Positions 56,185 through 64,000 of a stretch of 64,000 bases of DNA are shown here, in pieces (position 1 is the stretch's first letter; each line of letters opens with the position of its first letter). The stretch lies in the NCBI RefSeq assembly GCF_003966145.1, contig NZ_RXNR01000005.1, positions 1-64,000 on the forward strand, read 5' to 3'. The notes under the pieces were generated by a model. The model searched no databases. It had not been told where the DNA came from and saw nothing but the letters and a program-made list of their open reading frames with translations. A program made the position numbers and the translations under genes. Source of the DNA: Lysinibacillus telephonicus (GTDB taxonomy: Bacteria; Bacillota; Bacilli; Bacillales_A; Planococcaceae).

Positions 56185-57324
56185 CTACATTAAAAAATGT
56201 TGAAAGACTTCATTTCCTACAAAGCGCCCTTTTCGAGTTAGTCTCACTCCTGCTTCATCTTCAACTAATAATCCATCATTTACAAGTTGGCGAATGATAT
56301 CTCCATAAATGCTTTTCATAGGGATTAGATATTTATTTTCAAATTCTTTAAAAGATACCCCTTCGTTTTTTCGCAACCCTAAAAACATTTGCTCCTCAAT
56401 TTTTTCTTCTTGAGAAACCTGGTGGGAATGTATGACAGGTCTTTTTCCTTCTGTAATCGCCTCTAAATATCTTTTTATTGGACCATGATTTGAATAGCGA
56501 ATCCCGTTCAAGTAGCCATGTGCTCCTGCTCCAAAGCCCGCATATTCATCATTATCCCAATAGATTTTATTATGTGTTGAAATATGTCCATCTAACGCAA
56601 AATTACTAATTTCATATTGACGAATTCCCTTTTCATCCATTTTTTTCATCAATAAGTCATACATATCTGCTTCAGAATCCTCTGTCGGTAGGTTTAACCT
56701 CCCTTTTACGTATTGTATATAAAAAATGGTCTTTGGTTCGACGATTAATGAGTACGCCGAATAGTGCGGTAAATTTAATTGCAACGCTTTTTCTAAAGTA
56801 TCTTCCCATTGAGCAAATGTTTGACCTGGTAAACCATACATCAAATCAATACTTATATTATGAAAACCAACCTGTTTTGCTTTATTAATCGTTTCATAAA
56901 CGTGCTCATTGGAGTGTGTTCTACCCAACTTTTTTAATAAACTTTGATCAAAAGATTGAACTCCCATACTTAAGCGATTCACACCGCCATTTATTAAAGC
57001 TTGTAATTTATCTTCTGATAATTCATCCGGATTTGCCTCTGAGCTAAATTCAATCAGCTGTTTTGTCGGTAAAAATGTATTTATAAGCTGCAAAAGCCTT
57101 GTGATTTGATTTGCAGATAGTGCTGTTGGAGTTCCACCTCCAAGGTAGATTGTTTCTATTTCGTTAAATTGTTCTGGCATTTGTTGAACTGCCAAAGCAA
57201 TTTCTTTTCCAATTGCTTCAATATACTCGTCAACTGGCTGATTTTTAAAAAATACTTTATTAAAATCACAGTAATTACAAATTTGATGACAGAAAGGAAT
57301 ATGTATGTAGACACCTCGCGCCAT
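56185..57324 (-). CDS. hemW: Radical SAM coproporphyrinogen oxidase-like protein HemW
   Basis: A heme chaperone / HemN-like protein. The 379-residue sequence has the motif CHQICNYCDF (CxxxCxxC) at about residue 12, the radical-SAM core (GGGTPTALS, FSSEANPDELS) and the HemW C-terminal domain. It lacks the extra N-terminal residues of true HemN, so HemW is the better name. It lies upstream of hrcA and is transcribed in the same direction. Confidence 0.95.
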   Translation of the reverse strand: MARGVYIHIPFCHQICNYCDFNKVFFKNQPVDEYIEAIGKEIALAVQQMPEQFNEIETIYLGGGTPTALSANQITRLLQLINTFLPTKQLIEFSSEANPDELSEDKLQALINGGVNRLSMGVQSFDQSLLKKLGRTHSNEHVYETINKAKQVGFHNISIDLMYGLPGQTFAQWEDTLEKALQLNLPHYSAYSLIVEPKTIFYIQYVKGRLNLPTEDSEADMYDLLMKKMDEKGIRQYEISNFALDGHISTHNKIYWDNDEYAGFGAGAHGYLNGIRYSNHGPIKRYLEAITEGKRPVIHSHQVSQEEKIEEQMFLGLRKNEGVSFKEFENKYLIPMKSIYGDIIRQLVNDGLLVEDEAGVRLTRKGRFVGNEVFQHFLM

Positions 57325-57356
57325 GTGTAATCCCTTCTTTCTTTTTAATCATTTAT

Positions 57357-57386
57357 GCCTGTCGCTTCACTTTCGTACAGAAGTTC
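57357..57386 (+). repeat. Dispersed palindromic repeat upstream of hemW
   Basis: GCCTGTCGCTTCACTTTCG..ACAGAAGTT, a CTGT/ACAG hairpin related to the 34-bp units. A second imperfect copy (GCATCTGTCACTTTTCTTTC) follows at 57391. Confidence 0.7.
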
Positions 57387-57650
57387 TATCGCATCTGTCA
57401 CTTTTCTTTCGTTTCAACTTTATTTTAGATCAGCATGGTACTAATAAGTTATCCGTTGTCGCACGGATTTGACGAACTGCTAAACGAATATTATATCATT
57501 TTCCCTCTATTGTACCCTTTCAGTTTAAAAATTCAATTTTACCGCACAAAGCTAAAGGCCTTTCTAAGACGATGATAATATTGTTAAGTGTGAGAAATCT
57601 CAATAGGACTTTGTCTAAACATTCACTTAACCATAGAATAAAAGGGATGT

Positions 57651-57681
57651 CCAGAAAATCAATCTTTCTGGGCACCCCTTT
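57651..57681 (-). terminator. Terminator of the 108-residue gene
   Basis: Minus strand AAAGGGGTGCCCAGAAA ... TTTCTGGACATCCCTTT; a T-rich run follows. Confidence 0.75.
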
Positions 57682-57738
57682 ATATTAAAATATTTAATAG
57701 AGCCGGATAGTTTGCTTTAAAATACTTTGCGCAATAAG

Positions 57739-58065
57739 TTAAATCACTGCTTTTACTTGATTTTTATGTATATCTAATAATAATTCTGTTGCTGAATAAG
57801 AGACTACATTTTTCGAAAATGCAATGGCCTCAGCTTTTGATTTAAATGAAAATGCACTAATTTCACGTTCAAGTTCATATTGTCCATTGTTTAAACGAAT
57901 AGAATAAACTCTTACTACTGGATTATATGGCCGTGTTTGTTCAAAATTATCACTTGCAAATAAAACACCAATTGCTTCATTTTCCTCATCAACAACTGTA
58001 TTAAGTACAAATAACTCGTCTTGTTTAAACCATTCTGGAATATTGACTTCAATGTTTTTTCTCAT
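57739..58065 (-). CDS. Hypothetical protein, 108 residues
   Basis: Starts MRKNIEVNIPEWFKQDELFV; the rest is a mixed alpha/beta sequence with FSFKSKAEAIAFSKNVVSY and a C-terminal helix. No signal peptide, no cysteine motif. Not recognised. The start has GGAGAT upstream (CAAGGAGATACG). It has its own terminator and appears to be a single-gene unit. Confidence 0.7.
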   Translation of the reverse strand: MRKNIEVNIPEWFKQDELFVLNTVVDEENEAIGVLFASDNFEQTRPYNPVVRVYSIRLNNGQYELEREISAFSFKSKAEAIAFSKNVVSYSATELLLDIHKNQVKAVI

Positions 58066-58477
58066 CGTTTCGTATCTCCTTGGCTGTAATTTTATGAAGT
58101 ATTAAAAAACCAAGATTAAACATTCCTTAGTAAAATAGTTGATTTTGTTAGATATATTTTACTACAATACTTTCTCCTTTAGAAGGGCAATATTTAAACG
58201 ATTTTTACTACACTTTTTCCTTATTTTATAAATGTGTTGCAATAAAAAACAACCTATCTCAATGTTTTCCCATTCCACCTAATTCAAAAGTAATGAGCCA
58301 CCATTTTATAGTATTATTTTTCAACTTCTACTAACTCTTAATGATAGCCCTTTATTATTTGGCAACTGATTTTGTCATATAATTAAATAGTTTAATTAGG
58401 ACTTATTATTGCAAAGAATAAATATAGCAGCTTTTAGTGGCTAAAAATTTCGGATTAATTCCAACGAGGTGTTTAGG
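58066..58477. other. AT-rich gap, nothing recognised
   Basis: About 410 bases of AT-rich sequence between divergent small genes, presumably holding their promoters. No repeats or genes are evident. Confidence 0.6.
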
Positions 58478-58582
58478 ATGGATGGGACAGTAATATTTAT
58501 TGTAATTATAACTTTAATACTTCTAAGTCTTTTTGTTCTTATGATTTATGTACTCCTTCGAACTGGAGAAGATTCAAATTAA
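58478..58582 (+). CDS. Small membrane peptide, 34 residues
   Basis: ATG at 58478 with the weak site GAGGTG upstream; encodes MDGTVIFIVIITLILLSLFV and a short LLRTGEDSN end, so a single hydrophobic helix (residues 5-27). A perfect terminator follows at 58609-58645, which supports a real transcript. Function unknown. It is too short for an ORF call by length alone. Confidence 0.5.
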   Translation: MDGTVIFIVIITLILLSLFVLMIYVLLRTGEDSN

Positions 58583-58876
58583 TAATTTGACGTTTGACTA
58601 TTTACCAAAAGACCGCTCCTCCCGCTGGATAAGGCGGTCTTATTGTTTATTTCTTTGCAGGTCAATAATGCCAGCATCAATAGTCACCCCTTGATATGAA
58701 CTTCAAGCATAAATGTCTTAACTACTGCACTCCCACTAAACCAAATATGATAATATTTTACCATTATTTAATGTACTTGATTATCCTACTGTTTTGCTAT
58801 TCCCAGGTGAATCACCCACTAAAAAAAAGTTTGATTGAATATGATGTCTATATATTTGGGTTATGGGGGATGTTCA
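58583..58876. other. Gap between two small plus-strand genes
   Basis: Contains the terminator above; from 58650 to 58860 AT-rich sequence with no gene or repeat recognised, likely holding the promoter of the next gene. Confidence 0.5.
58609..58645 (+). terminator. Terminator after the 34-residue gene
   Basis: AAGACCGC ... GCGGTCTT with TATTGTTT following. Confidence 0.85.
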
Positions 58877-59137
58877 ATGAAAAATCAAAATTTTAACCAA
58901 GAAACTCAAAATACTAATTCTGAAAGTCAAGCTGCACAACTTGCACTAATCGCAGCATTAATAACTACTCTTGGTGATGGCCTTGCAACAGTTGCTGCCG
59001 CCCTTGCAATACAGGAAGCACAGCAAAGTAACCAAAACATTAATAACAATAATAATAGCAATCTTCAATCACAGATTGATCATCTCTCTAGAGAAATAAA
59101 ACAAATAAAGAAGCGACTTGAAAGCATGGGAATTTAA
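58877..59137 (+). CDS. Small Ala/Gln/Asn-rich protein, function unknown
   Basis: An 86-residue protein, start ATG at 58877 with GGGGGAT 6-7 bases upstream. An Asn/Gln-rich start (MKNQNFNQETQNTNSES) precedes a hydrophobic helix (LALIAALITTLGDGLATVAAALAI, residues about 22-45), an Asn/Gln linker and a charged coiled-coil end (LSREIKQIKKRLESMGI). Similar small proteins, often mislabelled as translation initiation factor 2, occur in many Bacillus genomes as I recall. Real function is not known. Confidence 0.7.
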   Translation: MKNQNFNQETQNTNSESQAAQLALIAALITTLGDGLATVAAALAIQEAQQSNQNINNNNNSNLQSQIDHLSREIKQIKKRLESMGI

Positions 59138-59180
59138 ATGTATAAAATGGTATAAAAATAAAACCGTACATAAAAAATTT

Positions 59181-59225
59181 GGACATAGCAAATCAACTGT
59201 AACTGAAGATTGCTATGTCCATTTA
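59181..59225 (+). terminator. Terminator after the 86-residue gene
   Basis: GGACATAGCA ... TGCTATGTCC perfect stem with ATTTAT downstream. Confidence 0.8.
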
Positions 59226-59278
59226 TCTAATAGGATGGTAATAGAAAACTGCCGATATTATTAATTCCTTAATTAATA

Positions 59279-59302
59279 AAGCAGCGGGATATATCCGCTG
59301 CC
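59279..59302 (-). terminator. lepA terminator
   Basis: Minus strand GCAGCGG, loop, CCGCTGC then TTTATTAATT. Confidence 0.85.
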
Positions 59303-59347
59303 TTAGAAATATTTAAATGAGTGAAAACTCGATAAAACCTTGGTATA

Positions 59348-61180
59348 TTACTTTTTATTATTGTCATCCATCTTCAACACAGCCATAAATGCTTCCTGAG
59401 GAACTTCAACGGAACCTACTTGCTTCATACGTTTTTTACCTTCTTTTTGTTTATCAAGAAGTTTACGTTTACGTGAAATATCTCCTCCGTAACATTTTGC
59501 AAGCACGTTTTTACGCATCGCTTTTATTGTTGAGCGTGCAATAATTTTTTGCCCAATAGCTGCTTGAACAGGTACTTCAAATTGTTGACGTGGAATGAGT
59601 TCTTTTAGCTTCTCAACAATAACTTTACCTCTTTCATATGCAAAGTCACGGTGTACGATGAAACTTAAAGCATCGACTTGTTCACTATTTAGCAGGATAT
59701 CCATTTTTACTAATTTTGATGGTTTATAGCCAATTAATTCATAATCAAAAGAAGCATAGCCTTTTGTATTTGATTTTAAATAATCAAAGAAATCATATAC
59801 GATTTCTGAAAGTGGAATTTCATATTGAATGCTTACACGCGTTGTATCAATATAGTCCATTCCAATAAAAGTTCCACGCTTCATTTGACACAATTCCATT
59901 ACCGCACCAACATAATCATTTGGCACCATAATTGTTGCCTTTACATAAGGCTCTTCTATATGATCAATTTTTTGTGGATCCGGCATCATTGAAGGGTTGT
60001 CCACTCTTAAAGACGTGCCATCAGTTAATTTTACATCGTAAATAACGGATGGAGCAGTTGTAATTAAATCAATATTAAATTCCCGTTCAAGACGTTCTTG
60101 AACGATTTCCATATGAAGCAATCCTAAGAAGCCACAGCGGAAACCAAAGCCAAGTGCTTGAGACGTTTCAGGTTCAAATTGCAGAGCCGAATCATTTAAT
60201 TCCAATTTTTCAAGGGCTTCGCGCAAGTCATTGTATTTTGCAGTATCAATCGGATAAAGACCACAGTAAACCATTGGATTTAATTTACGATAACCTGGCA
60301 ATGGTTCGCTTGCAGGATTCGTTACCGAAGTAATAGTATCCCCTACTCGTGTATCGCCTACAGACTTAATAGAGGCAGTTAAATATCCAACATCCCCTAC
60401 AGTTAATTCCGCCACCGGAGTAATTTTTGGAGTATGTACACCAACCTCTACTACTTCAAATTCAGCACCAGTTGCCATCATCCGAATTTTGTCTCCTGGT
60501 TTTACGGTACCGTTGACAATTCGAATAGAAGTAACTACCCCTTTATAAGCATCATATAGCGAATCAAAAATAAGAGCTTGTAATGGTGCATCAGGATCTC
60601 CCATTGGTGCAGGAATCTTTTCGACAATTTGCTCTAACAGCTCATCGATGCCAATCCCTGCTTTTGCAGATGCAAGTACTGCTTCAGATGCATCAAGGCC
60701 GATTACATCTTCAACTTCACCACGTACACGTTCAGGATCTGCTGCTGGTAAATCAATTTTATTAATTACAGGTAAAATTTCAAGATCATTATCTAGAGCT
60801 AAATATACGTTTGCTAAAGTTTGTGCTTCAATTCCTTGTGCCGCATCGACGACCAGTACCGCTCCTTCACATGCAGCTAAACTTCTTGATACTTCATATG
60901 TGAAGTCGACGTGTCCTGGTGTATCAATTAGGTGGAAAGTATATGTTTGTCCATCCTTAGCCTGATATTTTAACTGTACGGCATTCAACTTAATTGTAAT
61001 ACCACGTTCGCGTTCTAAATCCATTGAATCCAATAGCTGCGCTTTCATTTCTCGAGCTGTTAATGCTTTTGTTTTCTCTAAAATTCTGTCAGCTAAAGTA
61101 GATTTCCCATGGTCGATATGTGCAATGATTGAAAAATTCCGTATGTTTTCTTGTCGTTTTAAACGTTCTTCTCGATTCAT
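59348..61180 (-). CDS. lepA: Elongation factor 4 (LepA)
   Basis: A ribosome-associated GTPase that acts on stalled or back-translocating ribosomes. The 610-residue protein has G1 [11 protein letters not shown]2/G3 DTPGHVDF, G4 NKIDLP, and the LepA C-terminal domain with [17 protein letters not shown] and [20 protein letters not shown]. The ATG at 61180 has AGGAGTG 8 bases upstream. Confidence 0.97.
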   Translation of the reverse strand: MNREERLKRQENIRNFSIIAHIDHGKSTLADRILEKTKALTAREMKAQLLDSMDLERERGITIKLNAVQLKYQAKDGQTYTFHLIDTPGHVDFTYEVSRSLAACEGAVLVVDAAQGIEAQTLANVYLALDNDLEILPVINKIDLPAADPERVRGEVEDVIGLDASEAVLASAKAGIGIDELLEQIVEKIPAPMGDPDAPLQALIFDSLYDAYKGVVTSIRIVNGTVKPGDKIRMMATGAEFEVVEVGVHTPKITPVAELTVGDVGYLTASIKSVGDTRVGDTITSVTNPASEPLPGYRKLNPMVYCGLYPIDTAKYNDLREALEKLELNDSALQFEPETSQALGFGFRCGFLGLLHMEIVQERLEREFNIDLITTAPSVIYDVKLTDGTSLRVDNPSMMPDPQKIDHIEEPYVKATIMVPNDYVGAVMELCQMKRGTFIGMDYIDTTRVSIQYEIPLSEIVYDFFDYLKSNTKGYASFDYELIGYKPSKLVKMDILLNSEQVDALSFIVHRDFAYERGKVIVEKLKELIPRQQFEVPVQAAIGQKIIARSTIKAMRKNVLAKCYGGDISRKRKLLDKQKEGKKRMKQVGSVEVPQEAFMAVLKMDDNNKK

Positions 61181-61626
61181 GTCGTGTCCACTCCTAATCA
61201 AATACGCCTCCGCGTATTCTACTAAAAATTGTAGAATTAATGCCTTTTAGGTGATAACAGTCAAAGGCATACGCTGGAGGCTTTAACCTTCATCAGTATA
61301 AAGTCAGCACTGCTGAATATTTCAATTACTGTTACTTATAACTCATGTTGTTAAAACCCTACTTAGAAAAGCGTAAGCCCGCCCCAAAAAAATGCGTCTG
61401 CTCGTGAACGTACACCGTTAGTCCAGCCGACATCTCATTTCGTGTGTATCTCAGCAATTTTTTCGCCTTGCCCACGAAATGAGCCTTCAACTAGAGAGGC
61501 CGAGCTTACTATAACAGTTTTCTAAATATTTTATACTTCTTATTCAAGTAAAAAAGGCTAAACTAATTTGAATTATAGCAGTCAGACATTAACTTTAGCA
61601 ATGTTGGAGTGAAAAAACACAAAAGT
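61181..61626. other. Gap between spoIIP and lepA with palindromes
   Basis: Contains AATACGC/GCGTATT (61202-61218), ATGCCTTT/AAAGGCAT (61241-61270), and an 11-bp inverted repeat CTCATTTCGTG at 61434-61444 with CACGAAATGAG at 61473-61483. The block 61362-61505 begins AGAAAAGCG and resembles the ends of the 119-bp units in inverted orientation. No gene seen. Confidence 0.65.
61434..61483. repeat. 11-bp inverted repeat in the spoIIP-lepA gap
   Basis: CTCATTTCGTG/CACGAAATGAG around a 28-base loop. Part of a GC-rich island resembling the dispersed repeats near dnaJ. Confidence 0.6.
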
Positions 61627-62505
61627 TCAAGAATCAGAAGTTTTGTTAGCTGGTGATAGAGCTTGACTATCGGCGTTAGCAACTTGATCATTAACGAATG
61701 TTTTAGATATTGCTTGTGCTAAAACAGCAATCGTACGATACACTTCATCCTCTGTATTATCAATCCCGCCAATTTCGATTAGCAATAGGTTTTTAGATAA
61801 ATCTTGATTATAAACCCCATCTACTCCTGCGCCTTTCTTTTCAATTATTCCTCTCGATATATTTGGAATAATCTTATTTATAGACTGATTTAACGCATTG
61901 GCGTAGGAAAGATTAGACTTATAATTTGGATTTTCAGCACCTATGACAAACGCAATTTTTGCATACTTGACATCCTTATGCTTAATTGTACTTTTATCAG
62001 CACGTGTTGCATCACGATGTATATCTAAAATAAGGTCATAGCTATTTTCTTTTAATTCCTTACTTATATATGGTCTGACTGTATCGTATGCTGCTGACAT
62101 CGTAACTCCTTTTTTCTGCATAACTGACATAACATCAACATCAAGTGTTTTTGCATTTAAACCATTTAGTCGAAAATAGTCTTCCATCACTTTAGACATT
62201 GTGAATAAATTAGCCTGATCATCATAGACCGCGATGGTGCCACTTTCACTTTCAGCGTAAGGCTTATAGGTTTCATGAGAATGCGTGAAAACAAACAATA
62301 CATCAAATGGATCCATTGTTGGTGAAATATCTGTCGCTTTCGGCTCTGTTTCTGTAATTTCTGTTGATGCATAGACCATTTGCTTTTCTTCAGGTTTAGG
62401 GGGCTCATATTTTTCGTTGTTTGGAAAAGGCAATAGTCCGGTAATAATTGGCAACATGAAAAAGAAAAATAGAAAAACTGATAGAACTTGTATTTTTTTT
62501 AACAT
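61627..62505 (-). CDS. spoIIP: Stage II sporulation protein P
   Basis: Peptidoglycan amidase/endopeptidase of the DMP (SpoIID-IIM-IIP) engulfment complex. The 292-residue protein has an N-terminal signal anchor (residues 5-25) and the SpoIIP domain with zinc-site motifs THSHETY (residue ~92), LILDIHRDA (~160) and LLLIEIGG. Start at 62505 has GGAGAGGAT upstream. It is 48 bp after gpr, as in Bacillus. Confidence 0.96.
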   Translation of the reverse strand: MLKKIQVLSVFLFFFFMLPIITGLLPFPNNEKYEPPKPEEKQMVYASTEITETEPKATDISPTMDPFDVLFVFTHSHETYKPYAESESGTIAVYDDQANLFTMSKVMEDYFRLNGLNAKTLDVDVMSVMQKKGVTMSAAYDTVRPYISKELKENSYDLILDIHRDATRADKSTIKHKDVKYAKIAFVIGAENPNYKSNLSYANALNQSINKIIPNISRGIIEKKGAGVDGVYNQDLSKNLLLIEIGGIDNTEDEVYRTIAVLAQAISKTFVNDQVANADSQALSPANKTSDS

Positions 62506-62553
62506 GACATCCTCTCCTTCCACTACCTTATGGAGAGAAGAGAAATTTTAGAA

Positions 62554-63582
62554 CTAGTGAACTTTATGATTCATCCATTTAAACAAGCATTTACTTATGA
62601 GAATTGAATATTTTGTTATCCAAACATCTACTTCTTTTGGTGTAACAATCAATCTCTCAGGATGTGTTGCAAACACTTCCTCAAATAATTTGAGTCGATC
62701 ATCAGTTGACCAAGTTGACCATTCACCAAAGATAGGTTTTATTAAATTTAAATCTACTCTTGAATTTGATTCCGGCGTCCATGAAGTAACAGAAAGTTTT
62801 CCTGACGGCTTGCCCTTTTCTTCTATCTTCGCAGCAATAGAACGGAATACATTATCGATTGCATCCGCAATAATTACTGTTGCATCAACAACAGTCGGAA
62901 CACCAATTGCTGTAACAGGAACACCTAATACTTCTTTTGAAACTTCAGTTCGCTGGTTACCAACCCCGGAGCCAGGATGTATCCCTGTATTAGTAATTTG
63001 TATCGTTTTACAAAGTCTAGAGCTTCCCCTTGTAGCTAAAGCATCGATGACTAAGACGAGCGATGGTTTAATTCTTTCAGTTAAGGCATGAACAAAGTCG
63101 CTCGTTTCGAACCCTGTTTGACCCGTAACACCTGGAGCATACATAATAAAATGATCGCTTGGATTTTCAGATTGCTCATTTTGCATTGAATCGATGGCAA
63201 AAGGCCCAATCGCATCTGGTGTAATCGTTTTATTTCCCAATCCTATTACAAGAACTTTACTATCTTTATTGATTTTTATATCTTTATGGATATCATCAAG
63301 ATACTTAGTAAAGGATTTTTCTAGTTGCTCAAAACCGTTGTGGTCATCAATTGTTAATGTTGGAACAGAGAGTGTAATATATGTCCCTTCTTTTTTTCCA
63401 ATTTGTTCCTGCCCTCTTTTATCAACAATAACCTTTGTGACTTTTACCCTGTTCTCCTTAAACTCATCAATCGAGACGCCGCTCGTATCATGTAGCGCTT
63501 CTTTTTGCTGCCTGGTCTGATGCTCTACTACTTCCTTCGATTCGTCGATTAAATCGGTTCTACTCCAATTCACTTCTATCAT
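62554..63582 (-). CDS. gpr: Germination protease GPR
   Basis: Degrades small acid-soluble spore proteins during germination. The 342-residue zymogen has the family pattern: N-terminal propeptide (about 15 residues, cleaved in activation), VIGLGNKTITPDAIGP, MYAPGVTGQTGFETSD and a C-terminal GSGVGNQRTEV region. The ATG at 63582 has GAGGTGAT upstream. A CATAATA at 63597-63603 (minus strand) could be a sigma-F/G -10, with no clear -35 at the right spacing. Confidence 0.96.
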   Translation of the reverse strand: MIEVNWSRTDLIDESKEVVEHQTRQQKEALHDTSGVSIDEFKENRVKVTKVIVDKRGQEQIGKKEGTYITLSVPTLTIDDHNGFEQLEKSFTKYLDDIHKDIKINKDSKVLVIGLGNKTITPDAIGPFAIDSMQNEQSENPSDHFIMYAPGVTGQTGFETSDFVHALTERIKPSLVLVIDALATRGSSRLCKTIQITNTGIHPGSGVGNQRTEVSKEVLGVPVTAIGVPTVVDATVIIADAIDNVFRSIAAKIEEKGKPSGKLSVTSWTPESNSRVDLNLIKPIFGEWSTWSTDDRLKLFEEVFATHPERLIVTPKEVDVWITKYSILISKCLFKWMNHKVH

Positions 63583-63596
63583 AATTATCACCTCAC

Positions 63597-63618
63597 TATT
63601 ATGTTTGACAATCTGTCA
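63597..63618. promoter_or_regulatory. Palindrome between gpr and rpsT, with sigma-F/G -10-like sequence
   Basis: TTGACA-ATC-TGTCAA (63604-63618) is a perfect 15-bp inverted repeat; minus-strand CATAATA overlaps it. It may be a sporulation promoter region or a regulator site. Low confidence. Confidence 0.35.
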
Positions 63619-63643
63619 AGTAAATATTCTTTGCATTTATGTA

Positions 63644-63672
63644 TTGCAATTATACTCATCGTTTGGTAGAAT
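63644..63672 (+). promoter_or_regulatory. rpsT promoter
   Basis: TTGCAA at 63644-63649 and TAGAAT at 63667-63672 with a 17-base spacer and an extended -10 (TGG before TAGAAT). Confidence 0.8.
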
Positions 63673-63745
63673 GATTTTTGTTGTATTAACAAATGAAATA
63701 GTGAGAAGATAACTCATCTCGTACCTTATTTAGGAGGTGAAAGAT

Positions 63746-63997
63746 ATGCCAAACATTAAATCTGCAATTAAACGTGTAAAAGTAGCTGAAAAAGCAAACG
63801 TTGCTAACTCTCAAGCAAAATCTGCAATGCGTACTACTATTAAAAAAGCTGAACAAGCTTTAACTGCTGGTGCAGACAACGCACAGGAATTAGTTGTAGC
63901 AGCTAACAAAGCTCTTGATAAAGCAGCTTCTAAAGGTCTTATCCATAAAAACGCAGCTGCTCGTAAAAAATCACGTCTAGCTAAAAAAGCTAACTAA
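63746..63997 (+). CDS. rpsT: Ribosomal protein bS20
   Basis: An 83-residue basic helical 30S protein that binds 16S rRNA ([18 protein letters not shown] start; Ala/Lys-rich throughout, ending [10 protein letters not shown]). The start at 63746 has AGGAGGTGA at 63732-63740. Divergent from gpr, the standard Bacillus arrangement. Confidence 0.97.
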   Translation: MPNIKSAIKRVKVAEKANVANSQAKSAMRTTIKKAEQALTAGADNAQELVVAANKALDKAASKGLIHKNAAARKKSRLAKKAN

Positions 63998-64000
63998 TGA

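Larger units (their letters stand above)
57325..57738. other. Gap downstream of the 108-residue gene, upstream of hemW
   Basis: Contains the dispersed repeat at 57357-57386 (and a decayed second copy to about 57415) and the terminator at 57651-57681. No gene seen. Confidence 0.6.

Overview
The window is low-GC Firmicute DNA from an endospore former of the Bacillales. Evidence for sporulation: spoIIP, gpr, yqfC/yqfD and a gerA-type germinant receptor operon. Gene order is the well-known Bacillus block rpsT-gpr-spoIIP-lepA-hemW-hrcA-grpE-dnaK-dnaJ-prmA-rsmE-mtaB-deoC-rpsU-nfeD-floA-yqfC-yqfD-phoH-pgpH-ybeY-dgkA-cdd-era-recO-glyS-ccpN-yqfL-dnaG-rpoD. A single-chain glycyl-tRNA synthetase and the insertions suggest a Planococcaceae-type genome (Lysinibacillus/Solibacillus/Ureibacillus-like); this placement is inference.

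Layout. 1-206: one end of an ISL3-type insertion sequence. 218-5043: rpoD, dnaG, yqfL, ccpN (minus strand). 5122-7573: promoter, glycine T-box, glyS and an unknown gene, all on the plus strand. 7659-12674: a catabolic operon (two acyl-CoA dehydrogenases, enoyl-CoA hydratase, a frameshifted class III CoA-transferase, IclR regulator). 12935-25519: recO, a zinc alcohol dehydrogenase, era, cdd, dgkA, ybeY, pgpH, phoH, yqfD, yqfC, a small membrane gene, floA, nfeD, rpsU. 25630-31826: deoC, mtaB and a gerB-gerA-gerC operon. 32183-48348: a mobile region containing a complete P2-like contractile tail and lysis module without any head genes, a truncated gene at the junction, a large serine recombinase and a small gene pair with a GNAT-like protein. 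48623-56131: rsmE, prmA, dnaJ, a 985-bp repeat-filled gap, dnaK, grpE, hrcA and CIRCE. 56185-63997: hemW, three small genes, lepA, spoIIP, gpr and (plus strand) rpsT.

The most unusual part is the tail module. From its promoter-distal to its promoter-proximal end it holds amidase, holin, fibre genes, gpI, gpJ, gpW, gpU, gpV, gpD, gpX, tape measure, tail chaperone, tube and sheath. Its chaperone gene carries a T TTT TTG slippery site, and the -1 frame stays open for 62 codons and closes in an ATGA overlap with the tape-measure start. This is the hallmark of the P2 gpE/gpE' programmed frameshift. The layout suggests either a tailocin-like particle (phage-tail bacteriocin) or a prophage remnant after deletion of the head and control regions.

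The second notable feature is repeat invasion: four tandem 34-bp hairpin units and three near-identical 119-bp units separate dnaK from dnaJ, with a strong hairpin terminator and a likely separate dnaJ promoter. Relatives of the 34-bp unit lie beside glyS and hemW.
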